From NCBI GenBank assembly GCA_947396885.1, contig OX377201.1:23103923-23167922 (forward strand): a stretch of 64,000 bases of DNA, in the 5' to 3' direction. Numbering within the stretch: the stretch's first letter is position 1; each line of letters starts with the position of its first letter. The notes beneath the pieces were generated by a model, which worked only from the letters and a program-made list of their open reading frames with translations, was not told where the DNA came from and ran no database searches. The stretch is from Heligmosomoides polygyrus polygyrus. Taxonomy: Eukaryota > Nematoda > Chromadorea > Rhabditida > Heligmosomidae. The translations under genes and the position numbers were made by a program. Shown here in pieces: positions 11,901 through 20,891 of this stretch.

Positions 11901-12410
11901 GAAATTCGGCTAACGACTATAGTAATTACACAGCGTTCACCTTGTACCTAATGCAAAATCCCAAAAAAGGTGACGAAATGGGTTAACAACACGGTCGATC
12001 ACGGTTAACAGTCCTTACCTTAGCCGGTGAAAAGTTTAACGGACTATTTGTTGAACCAAACAAACCGCCTAACATGAGCTGGCAGCGCCGTTTCTTTAAC
12101 TGCCGGCGAACATTTATCGTCCATTGGCTGATTGGAATTAGAACGGTTAAATGAACAAAAAATTGCAGATGCTTATCTATAGAAGCAAGTTAATGCGCGC
12201 TGAGCGGCCTTCACTTTAACATCATTCGATCTCAGGTCATTATTCCTCTTCGAAAACTGGTAGATGTGAGTTGCTATTAAGGTCTCTTTCACCTGAGCTC
12301 TCGGATGAGTTCGCTTACCAAAGACTTAGATGTCTGCATGCCCCAGAACAGAAATATTTCAGTAAAAATTCCAGCACCGATTAAAATTTATGAAGGTACC
12401 AAAAAGCTTA
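8973..12410. other. unassigned 3.4 kb
   Basis: A long anonymous stretch. Frames at 9425-9694 and 10529-10753 (plus) were checked and match no family I know. A TTTTCAG splice-acceptor-like site precedes the latter at about 10491-10498, but no coding exon is convincing. It contains the tandem duplication at 11386-11586 and a lone TTAGGTTAGCTGATAAG near 11710 that resembles a mariner terminus. Confidence 0.35.
11386..11586 (+). repeat. tandem duplication, 103-bp period
   Basis: Two copies of a unit starting GAAACGTCAGCCGGAATAAA lie at 11386-11488 and 11489-11586. Their first ~98 bases are identical by eye. The unit has no coding content. Near-identity implies a recent duplication or an active tandem family. 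Confidence 0.9.
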
Positions 12411-12656
12411 CGGTGCGAGGCAGCGCAGTCGGAGAAGGTGCCGGTTGTCACGTGTACCCACCCTGAAGATTCTTCATTAGTTTTCCCGCCCAGGCCAATC
12501 AAAACTTGCATCCCGAGTGGGTGAATTGGTACAGACTTGCTTGAGAAGCATAGAACACGCAGTTCTTCATCGGCTGACCGCAAGTCATTGTCTAGGCGAA
12601 ACGCGCATTCAAATCTAATCCCAGTGCCAGAAGTAGAATGAGCAGCGCATCCCGAT
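12411..12656 (+). mobile_element. tRNA-derived SINE copy, diverged
   Basis: Plus orientation. The head GGTGCGAGGCAGCGCAGTCGGAGAAGGTGCC has an A-box-like core. The middle retains TTTTCCCGCCCAGGCC, and the end shows GCCAGAAGTAGAATGAGCAGCGCATCCC. Confidence 0.75.
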
Positions 12657-13307
12657 TTTGCGTGTCTTTTTGTAAATAAATATTTGTGCAAAACAGCGTG
12701 CAACATGGTTTGCTGAATAGGATAAACCCTTTCGCCAGTGGGAGTTTTATGAGATCTTTTATCTATAAAAGTATCTGTACATTTACATAACTCCTGGCAC
12801 TAACAGCATGCTCCTCGCATCCTACAGTGTTGTCGAAGTATGAATTTAGAGTACCTCAACGAATTCAAGTAGAAGAAAAGTGCACAGCTCATCTCGAAAA
12901 GGATGTACATGTCCTCAAGGTGTCCTAAAAATGCTCACACTTTTAGAGTAGCTGCAATATTTATGGAATGTAATCCTTCTGGCTAACTACATACATCAAA
13001 GCGCCATACTTCGCTTTAAACTACAAGGAAGCAAAAACGTTTATTCCCAGCAAGAACTCTAAATATTTCAGAATACATAAGAAAATTGGATTCGCTAAAG
13101 TGACACTTTGAGATGGGCCCTAAAATTATATGTCTGTGTGGCTTCCCCATCGCGAACGGAGTTTCTTGGCAGGAAAAGTTTCCATATTTTTATAAACATA
13201 AGGAGCAAGTCTAATTATATATTTATATTATTAGCATATTCCCTGCCAACTGTCGCAAAGTTGAAATTGCGCCGCACATATATTCAGTAAAAGAACATGG
13301 GATTGAG
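12657..13307. other. unassigned, no recognised feature
   Basis: About 650 bases of AT-rich DNA. Nothing recognised. Confidence 0.4.
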
Positions 13308-13706
13308 GACGACGCTACTCAATTCCTTTGGATGCGCCACGTATTCTACTTCTACAGGATGTCGTCGGAGCGACTTGATCGCGTGTTTGTCTATACAATG
13401 ACTTGCGCCGGCCAGCCCATGAACAAGTCAGCGCCAACGCTTTCCAGACAGATATAAATCATAAGAAACTGTAGAAAGTAGAAAGGTATTCAAAGAGGTG
13501 GGGAAAAGTGTAAAATTTTAAAACTTTTAAATAATAAATATATACAATGTTATTAACTGTAAAAGATACCAAGTCTGGTAGCAATTGACCCACCCTGGAG
13601 GGATGAAAGGCTTGGTTAGCCTGAACAGGATTTCAATCAGGAACCTGGTATCGGGTGCACGCAACAGCCGGCACTTTCTCCGATTGCGTTACACGCCTCC
13701 TCGTCT
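13308..13706 (-). mobile_element. tRNA-derived SINE split by a ~115-bp insertion
   Basis: The minus-oriented family sequence is colinear from 13308 to about 13450 (ending TTTCCAGACAG) and resumes at about 13566 (CAAGTCTGGTAGCAATT). The intervening AT-rich 115 bases are unrelated to the SINE. The head is diverged (TGTAACGCAATCGG on the minus strand). This is an old copy with a later insertion or fill-in event. Confidence 0.75.
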
Positions 13707-13839
13707 GTTCATTGGTAGAAAACAGTGTTATAATCATTCAAACAGCGCAAACGTTTCTGGGCAGCCACTATTCATTTACGGTTGCCCCCAGAATGGTTTG
13801 TGGAAAATCTCAGATATGAAACAGTTTGAAGACGGATGA

Positions 13840-14180
13840 AGGGAAGAAGTTACTGGGCTCTCAGCGAGAGAAATAGTAACCACGCAGCAGCGTAGGAAAT
13901 GTCGGATGCCAAACGCAATTCTTGATCGAGACTGAAGACGTCCAGCCAAACACGAGGGGATGTACACAGAACCACATCTACACCTGTCTTTCGACGGTGG
14001 CTAAAAGTTTCTTTCAACCGACGAACGGTTCTTACAGAAGCGAGGTGTGGACCAGGGCTGGTCAGCGCTGTGCTAAAAATCAGAAAGCGAACACCGGCAG
14101 CGGATGTGTCAGAAATGGCCGGAAGCCGGTTCGTACGAACCGGTGCAGGGCGGAGCCGGGTTTTCAGGACAACTGGCACA
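13840..14180. other. unrecognised GC-richer segment with open frames
   Basis: Frames stay open on both strands (13850-14179 minus, 109 codons; 13922-14236 plus, 104 codons), and base composition is richer in G and C than the flanks. No family is recognised in either frame. A perfect 18-bp palindrome, CCGGTTCGTACGAACCGG, lies at 14126-14143. It could be an exon or part of an unknown repeat. Confidence 0.25.
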
Positions 14181-14196
14181 TATCCTGGGTTGAGTT

Positions 14197-14398
14197 AAAG
14201 GCGCCACACATTCTACTTCTCTGGGAGACAATTTAGACGCGTACATAGCCCAAGCAATGACTTGCGGCGGCCAGCCAGTGGATCAGTGCAGTCAGTGTCT
14301 TATCCTTTCTAGGCAAGTCTGCTAAAAATTCACCGACCTCGGATGGGGAAGGGCAGTTAGACCTGGGTGGAGTATTCGAGCCAGGGAATTGGATCGTT
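14197..14398 (-). mobile_element. tRNA-derived SINE remnant, 5' truncated
   Basis: Minus orientation. It is recognisable from GGCGCCACACATTCTACTTCT to GAGTATTCGAGCCAGGGAATT (B-box region, TTCGAGCC in reverse complement context). The A-box head is missing beyond 14398. Confidence 0.7.
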
Positions 14399-14816
14399 CG
14401 AGCTCGGCTTGATATCTTCAAGCAAACCCGTCAGAGCTTACACGATAGTGGGAGGACGAGAAGAACATGGCGTATCAGAAGGAATGTTTCCAGCAGGGGT
14501 ATGTGTTTTTAATTTGTTAAATTTCGTTAAAAAACATAGATAGCCGCCTAGTATTGTCTTAATCAAGAAATATCAGTGGTACCATTTTATTGACCTCTTC
14601 ACGACAGGTGGGCACGTTCAGGTGAATGCTTTGAAACTCCTTGATTTTTTGCAACCTCCGAAATCAAACTGAAACCTTCCAAATAAAAACGAACGCCTTT
14701 CAAATTAAATTACAAGTGTTAAAAGTTACCAGGTTGACCAATAATTCCTGTTCGAAAATTTTCAAAATTCTTTAATTTTCCTTAGAAGTGTTACAATATC
14801 AGGCAAGTGTGAAAAC

Positions 14817-14858
14817 CTTCTAGAAGGTTCTCCAGAGTTCCACGCTAGAGGTATATAA
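14817..14858 (+). promoter_or_regulatory. heat-shock-like element plus TATA box of the mariner
   Basis: 14817-14831 reads CTTCT AGAAG GTTCT: three contiguous inverted nGAAn pentamers, a perfect minimal heat-shock-factor site. A further in-register TTC lies at 14838-14840. A TATATAA box follows at 14852-14858. The transposase ATG is at 14897 in a GCCAAAATGG context, leaving room for a start site about 25-30 bases after the TATA box and a short leader. The sequences are seen directly; heat-inducible transcription is inferred. Confidence 0.65.
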
Positions 14859-14896
14859 GGCGCAGTCGCCGCGTCTAGCTACCAGGACAAGCCAAA

Positions 14897-15544
14897 ATGG
14901 ACCAAGGTCGAATTCGCACGTTCGTGTACTACGAGTGGCTGCTGGGCAACGACACGGGCACCGCGGTCGCCAACATCTGCAGAGCGTGCAAGGAGGATGC
15001 AGTGTCCCAACGCACAGTCAGGCGCTGGTTCAACCGTTTCGAGAGCGGTGACACGAGCCTCGAGGACAGGGAACACCCGCTGAAGATCATGCTCTGCTGC
15101 TGGTGGGACGCCAAGGGCATGCTGTACTTCGAGCTGCTCCCGCAAGGCAGGACGGTCACCGCCTCCATCTACAACGATCAGCTCGAGAAACTAGCCGCCG
15201 CCATCCGAGAAAAGCGTCCCTGACGGGCCTCGGTCCACCTGCTGCACGACAACGCGCGCCCCCACGTCGCGAAGGAGACCCAGCAGAAGTTGGCGACGCT
15301 CGGATTGGAGACGGTTGCCCATCCGCCGTATTCCCTGGACCTCGCCCCCTCCGACTACCACTTGTTCCGCCCGCTGAAGCACCATTTGGGCGGAAGAAAA
15401 TTCACCAACTACGACAACCTCAAATCCGACATCGCGGACTTGTTCGAGTCGCAGCCCCCGGAGTTCTGGGCGAAGGGCATCGGTGACCTGCCCAATCGAT
15501 GGGCCACTGTTGTGGATAACTGTGGTGATTTTATTGTTGATTAG
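14897..15544 (+). pseudogene. mariner transposase with internal deletion and stop
   Basis: The start ATG at 14897 opens a typical N-terminal helix-turn-helix region ending RTVRRWFNRFESGDTSLEDRE (residues ~37-57). Sequence then jumps directly to the VWW-type region (CCWWDAKG, ~65), so about 100-150 residues with the second DNA-binding helix and the first catalytic Asp are missing. A TGA at 15221-15223 interrupts the frame, which continues with HLLHDNARPHVAKE (second Asp) and LDLAPSDYHLFRPLKHHL (third Asp) to a stop at 15544. Codons strongly prefer G or C at third positions. Neither half can be catalytic; relatives are D,D34D mariners of nematodes and insects. Confidence 0.9.
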
Positions 15545-15677
15545 ACTTGTTTTTCAATAAAGTTGAAAAAATTAAAAATGGTGAAATGAAATTTTCGGGC
15601 AAGAATTATTGGACAGCCTGGTATTTCAACAGCCTTCCCAACTCAATTCCATATTACTGTAAAATGTAAAATGTATA

Positions 15678-15897
15678 AAGGATAAGGATAAAGGACGGCG
15701 TTACTCAATCTCTTCTGGGATGCGCCAGCGCATTCCGTAGAAGTCTGGTACCAATTCACCGGGACAAGTCTGGTACCAATTCACCGACCCCGGAGGGATG
15801 GAAGGCTTGGTTGGTCTGGGCGGGAAATCCGAACCAGGAACCTGGTATCGGGTGCAGGCGACAGTCGCGCCTCCTCCGACTGCGCTTCACGCGCCCT
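15678..15897 (-). mobile_element. tRNA-derived SINE, internally rearranged, with 13-bp target duplication
   Basis: Minus orientation with an intact head (A-box region TGAAGCGCAGTCGG at ~15890) and a GGATAAGGATAAAGG tail at 15678. It is flanked by the perfect 13-bp direct repeat TGTAAAATGTATA (15665-15677 and 15898-15910). About 90 bases of the body are missing, and AAGTCTGGTACCAATTCACCG is duplicated at 15740-15785. The rearranged form may have been the template that inserted, because the target duplication is intact. Confidence 0.9.
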
Positions 15898-16330
15898 TGT
15901 AAAATGTATACAGAAAAAATTTCAAGGAATAGGAAAATAGAAGTGATTAAGAATGTTCCATTCGAATGACGAGATTAGGAGTTCGATTATAAATACTTCA
16001 GCAGTGACACGGCTGTCGTGCGCCGAACTGCCCACTTATAAAGTGCGAACACCACAGGGCGGGAGCATTCCTGCAAGAAAATCGTAGAAAAAACGGATCT
16101 CGTTTGGAGCGCTTCGTCGTAATGGTGCTGCTCATTGCGCCCGGCAGTCAACATGCATTTCTTTGTATCCATGTTGGTGAAATACGCCATGCATCGGAGA
16201 AAGTACAGTCCACATGGATAGATAGCCTACTTCTTCATATCCTTTATTACAGCATTTTGTAGATGTTTACGCACTCACGAAAAATGGAACCGACGAATGG
16301 AAACGGTCACAATGCAAAAATAGAGATATC

Positions 16331-16403
16331 ATAAGGATAATTGACAAATAAGGGCGTTATTCAATCGTTTTTGGGATGCGCCATACATCCCAAAAACGAT
16401 TGA
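16331..16403 (-). mobile_element. SINE 3'-end fragment folded into a hairpin
   Basis: The family 3' end is recognisable (ATAAGGATAA ... GGGCGTTATTCAATCG ... GGGATGCGCC). The segment 16361-16377 is then repeated in inverted form at 16387-16403, giving a 17-bp stem with a short loop. This looks like an aberrant snap-back copy of the SINE tail. Confidence 0.6.
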
Positions 16404-16562
16404 AATTAAATTAGTTGCAATGATTGCCGATTTTGTCACTGTTAAGATTCACGGCTGATATGTCGGTTAAAAACGCTTCCACGGTTCTGGTTTCGCTTTG
16501 CAACTGCAAGTCTTTCAAGGTGTTGGTTTCAGAGGAGCTTTTTCGAGACCTGGAAAAGTTGA

Positions 16563-17820
16563 AAATTCGTGTTCTTATCGAATATGAGCTCTGTTGTGGG
16601 TGCGAGGTATCGTAGGTCCGGAACATCAACAAGTTCTTGGACAAGGATGTGGCTAGCGAACACACAGTACGTCGATGGTTGGACAAGTTTTGATTTGACG
16701 ATTTCAATCTTGAAAATGAACCTCGTGGGAGACCTGTGTTCAAGGTGGATAACGGTGAATTGAAAACTGCAGCGGAAGGCGATCCATCTCAAATTACGCG
16801 CGAACTAGCGGCAAGGTTCAAGTTTCTATCCCTACAATATTGGACAATCTAATGCAAATCGGCAGAGTAAAAAAGCTGAATCAGTTGGTTCCGCACGAGT
16901 TCAGCGAGCAGCAGAAGTGGTGTTAGTTTTTACTAGATACTAACTAAATTAGTTTTTAGGCAAAATAAACGATACCTTGCTTTAACATATAACAACTTTT
17001 TTCAGTTTATGAATCACGGAATCACTCTTAAGAAAAGAAGCGTTTCTCACTTTAGTTTAAGCATGGAAACAAAACGCTTTTGCTGTCGTTGAAGGACTAA
17101 ATCGTTGAATTTTGCCATAATATTTTGTGCTAAACTGATCTGTATTACTCTTTTTGCTCAACAAATTTCTACGTTCTGATTTTGATAATTTTCGAAAGCC
17201 AACTTTTGATGTATCCTTTTGAACAAAACTTACTTTGTATCACATTTTGGCTAATAAATGTTCTGTTCTGTTCTGTCGTTTCGACTTTTTTTGCTCTCAC
17301 GGCGAAAATCCTATCCTATGTTATCTGTGATGAAAAACGGGGTCGGATTCTCTGCGACAACCGCAAGCATTTGCTACGATGGTTCGATAAATATGAAGTT
17401 CTGAAACACAGTCCGAAACCCAAGATCTACCAAAATAGTTGATTGTGTCTGTTTGGTGGTCTATCCACTACAGTTTCATGAGACCCGGTGAAGTGGTAAC
17501 CGCGGACGTCTACTGTAACCAGCTGGACGACCTGATGAGGAAGCTTGTCACTAAGGCACCCAAGATTAGTCAACAGAGACATGCCAATATTTTTACAAGA
17601 CAGCGCACTACTACTCGTCGCACAAACAACGTTGCTGAAACTGCAGTTCTCATTCACCCAACGTATTTGTCGGATCTCGCACCGACCGGCTACCACATCT
17701 TACAAGCATTGGACCACTTCTTACACGAGAAAAAAATTAATTTCTCATGTGAATGTGGAAAACGCCTTCTGTGATTTCATAACTTCTCCCCTCCAGGTTT
17801 CCAGGCTTCCGGCATGAACA
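16563..17820 (+). pseudogene. mariner transposase pseudogene split by ~385 bp
   Basis: The first half (about 16563-16924) reads, across frames, an N-terminal helix-turn-helix region with VASEHTVRRWLDKF, LENEPRGRPVFKVDN and ITRELAARF. The second half (about 17310-17820) contains VICDEKRGRILCDNRK (first catalytic Asp), a VWW motif, SALLLVAQTTLLKLQ where HDNARPH is degraded, and LSDLAPTGYHIL where the third catalytic Asp is replaced by Gly. The AT-rich 16925-17309 segment is foreign to the gene and is probably a later insertion. It is an inactive D,D34D mariner relic with several frameshifts. Confidence 0.8.
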
Positions 17821-17949
17821 AGTTACCTTTAAAATGACAGAGATGCAGTGATTGTTTAGGCGAATATTTTGATTGACTACATTGTTTGTTGTTTGAGAAA
17901 TAATGAATCAAAATTCTGACTAAGAAATTCATACTTAAGGACCGAATAC

Positions 17950-18152
17950 TTTTACCGAATACTATGGAGGCAATTTGTAGGCGTATTTGGCCTATACAAT
18001 GACTCGTGGTAACCAATCGAGGTCTGCTGCATTGCTTCCAGACATGTTCGGTGCCTATTCACCAACCCTGGAAGGATGAAGGGCTTAGTTGGGGAGAGGG
18101 ACAAAAAACCACCAGGCCTGCCTGCGCCTCTTCCGACTTCACTAAACACTCC
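17950..18152 (-). mobile_element. tRNA-derived SINE remnant, diverged
   Basis: Minus orientation. GTATTTGGCCTATACAATGAC near 17982, TTCACCAACCCTGGAAGGATG near 18058 and CTCTTCCGACTTC at the degraded head place it in the family. The A and B boxes are heavily mutated. Confidence 0.65.
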
Positions 18153-18188
18153 CCTAAGCAACACCAAGGTGACAAATAATATCGAATA

Positions 18189-18892
18189 GTGCTAATGCTT
18201 CTGTGCCGAACGAGGTTGAGGTGGACCAATTTATGAAACTTATGAAAATTTATGAATTTATGAAACTGGGAGGGTACTGGCTGTTCGCTTGAAAGAACAC
18301 TTATCAGGTAAAAGGCGCGGTATTTTGACTAGTCCACTGGGCAAGCACAGAGTGGAGGGACATAGGGGAGCGGACTTTGACGTGAAGTGCACGATTCTAA
18401 CGTATGAGACTGACATTTCGTCTAGAAAAGCGTTGGAAGCGTTCTGGATTTTTGCAAGAAATCCAACGCTTAACAGCCGAAATGAGTGTCCCTCGATCAC
18501 TAGTGACTTCCTACCATTCATTCCGCATTGTGAACTATAGAACGACCGGTGGTGACATGCGTGTCCTTATGAATGACTCTGGTATACTCAGTATAGCCAG
18601 ATCGGAGTGACACAGTATGTCTCATTCGGCAACTAACAACCGCGGTAGCGACGTCGCTCCGCGTGAACGGTGGATCAGCGGGTGAGTTTTGTTCTCATAC
18701 GTTGGGGTTTTTTCGTTTTGTACCTAGGACGATGTCTGAAAGACAGGGAGGAGGAGGCGCTTGGTCGGGTAAGTTACAAGTATAAAGTCTTGAACCACTT
18801 TTAGGCCTCTGAAGACGACGAAAAGGTCGAAACGTTAGGCCGCTCAATAAATTGGTCCACCTCAACCTCGTTCGGCACAGAAGCATTAGCAC
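18189..18892. mobile_element. 704-bp element with perfect 46-bp terminal inverted repeats
   Basis: 18189-18234 (starting GTGCTAATGCTTCTGTGCCG) and 18847-18892 are exact reverse complements over 46 bases by eye. The interior holds short open frames on both strands and no recognisable transposase. Just inside the right arm is GAAACGTTAGGCC followed by AATAAA, resembling the motif in the 11386 tandem unit. No clear target duplication was found. Best read as a non-autonomous DNA transposon of unknown superfamily. Confidence 0.75.
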
Positions 18893-19248
18893 GTTATAAA
18901 TCATGCCGAGGTTTTACGAAGAGAGAACATGGAGAATATCGAATAGAATCTCGAAGAAGTCTTGTGCTGAACTACTAGGTTCGAGTGTGTACCATTTTAT
19001 TTCACCTTAAGTTTTGGCGGATTCGTCGCCGTGAGAGGGCTAAACGCGGCAAAGATTTGCGGCATGCAGTTTTTTCGTAGAGAGAAGACCTTGAACGACT
19101 CTGACGTAATTCTAGTGGCAGGAACATTGATTCGAAACCTGAAGGAGATGTAGGCTTACCGTTAGGTACAGGTCAGTCAAATTCACACGGACGTGAACGC
19201 TCTTATGTGAATAAAACACTAGTTTAAAAATACATTTTTGAAAAAAAT

Positions 19249-19535
19249 GGGCGCACGTAGCGCAGTCGGAGGAAGTGCAGACTGTCGCGTGCATCCGATA
19301 CCAGGTCTCTGGCTCGGATTCCCCCAGGCCAACCAACAATTTCATCTCTCAGGTGTTGGTGAATTTACCAGACTTGTCTGGGAAGGATAAAGCGTTGACT
19401 TCTTCATCGGTCGTCACCGCAAGTCATTGTATGGCCAAATACGCATTCAGATCGCCTCCACGATGCCTTGTAGAAATAGAATGCATCCCAGAAAAGATTG
19501 AGTATCGTCGTCCTTTATCCTTATCCTTTATTTGT
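19249..19535 (+). mobile_element. tRNA-derived SINE copy, near full length
   Basis: Plus orientation. The head GGGCGCACGTAGCGCAGTCGG contains an exact A box (TAGCGCAGTCGG). GGCTCGGATTCCC near 19311 is a B-box variant. The body is complete through GTAGAAATAGAATGC, and the tail TTTATCCTTATCCTTTA lies at 19515-19531. Confidence 0.85.
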
Positions 19536-20891
19536 AAAGTCAATTTTAGGTTGCAAGAAAAGTTCCGTCAGTTTTTGAAGCCTTATTCAGAAAACCCTAA
19601 CTCAGCTCAGAAAGCACATCTTCACTCAAGCTGAATGGTACTGTACGCAGCACACCTCTGTCGATGCAACGTGTATTAAAACATAGCATTTTCTCAAAAA
19701 TCTGAAGAGTTGCGCATCTGAAGTCGCCGGAGGTGAGTTCGATATCATTTTGCTTTGCAAGCATCGATTTCGAGGAAGGGAAGGCTTGATAGCCCGGGAC
19801 GGGTTCCAACCATGAATCAGTTCTAGGTACAGACGAGGGCCGTACGTTCCAGCTGTTGCGATCCACGCACCCTCCCTCCCCCCCCCCCCCCACCCAGCAA
19901 GTTGAGATGAAGTAATTACGCCTTTTATTCGTTTAGCTAGCTCGAAAGACTAGACGGGCAGAGCTCCATGTGTGAGAGCATAGATTAGACCTTCCGAAAT
20001 CCAAGTTTTCAGTACTTGGGAAAATCGCGTCTGTAAAGTCAGAAGGAAGTTGGCGAGCTTGTATTCTATAATGAGTGGCGCTCCTTCTGGGCTGATGAAG
20101 ACCTGGTCACACTCCTGTCACCGCTCGAAAGTCTGCCTGAAGAGAGCTGCCAATTGTACTCCAGATGCGCTGCAATTTCTCTCCAAACGCCGTCGAGTCA
20201 TGCGGCCATCTCATCGCTGTCCGCATCCTTGAGACGACTTCTCCGACCCATTAGGGTGGTCTCGACGATGCTGTCGCGAACTGACCCACTCGGGTCAGCG
20301 GATATTATGATTTTTTGCAATGTCCGTCGCCCCAATTTCTCGCCGGGCAGGTATCGCCTTCGCTTTGGAACGACCGTTCGAACATTAGAAATTGCTTTCG
20401 GAAAAAGCGGCCGTTGCACTTCAGCAAAGTGAAGAGATTGAAGGATAAATCGCACTATTCCTTTTAGTTTTTCATCTACATTATTTATCAAAATGGTCAC
20501 ATGAAATTGTCTTTCTATGGACACTGCAAATTAGGCAGAACCAAAGTCCAGAAGGCAGAAAAAAAGCTTAAAAGAATTTCAACAGATAAGAAGACGAGAG
20601 ATGAGCATGGAAGAAAAGCAGTGTCCCGTAAGCAGGTTGTGTGAGGAGAATGGCCCGGCTAGCAGCTTGTGTAGTAGGCCCGCCAACTTGACCAGCTCCC
20701 ATTCACAGCTGCATTGGGGGAACAAAAGAAGCCTTGTAAAATCTCTTTACAAGGTGAACAGTGACAAATTGGAAGAAAAATCAATTAAAGAACCAGGAAG
20801 GGCAAAGCATGGGCAAGAACAAAAAAGGAAAACCTTTTAACAATGATGTTTTTTCACTGTTGTTTAAGCCTAGAGCGGCTGTTATAGAAGA
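19536..20891. other. unassigned 1.35 kb with a poly-C tract
   Basis: No recognised gene. A C-rich run (CCCTCCC followed by about fourteen C) sits at about 19866-19892. Open frames around 20050-20520 on both strands match nothing known to me. Confidence 0.35.

Larger units (their letters stand above)
14729..15621 (+). mobile_element. mariner element with internal deletion and GC-rich coding part
   Basis: Imperfect terminal inverted repeats begin CCAGGTTGACCAATAATTC at 14729 and, inverted, CCAGGCTGTCCAATAATTC ending at 15621. Both are flanked by TA (14727-14728 and 15622-15623), the Tc1/mariner target duplication. The 893-bp element holds a promoter-like region, a start codon at 14897, and a transposase that lacks its middle part. 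The coding part is strikingly GC-rich against AT-rich noncoding ends and surroundings. It is a non-autonomous deletion derivative that keeps both ends and so could be moved in trans. Confidence 0.9.

Noticed and set aside
13850..14236. Host exon in the 13.85-14.24 kb open frames
   Set aside because: Frames are open on both strands, neither matches a family, and no supporting splice sites were found; kept only as an unassigned segment.
18800..18846. Possible hammerhead ribozyme (CTGAAGA ... GTCGAAAC)
   Set aside because: CUGANGA and GAAA-like words are present with a short stem, but the base order after stem II does not keep G12 with a 4-bp stem, and no cleavage-site arm completes the fold.
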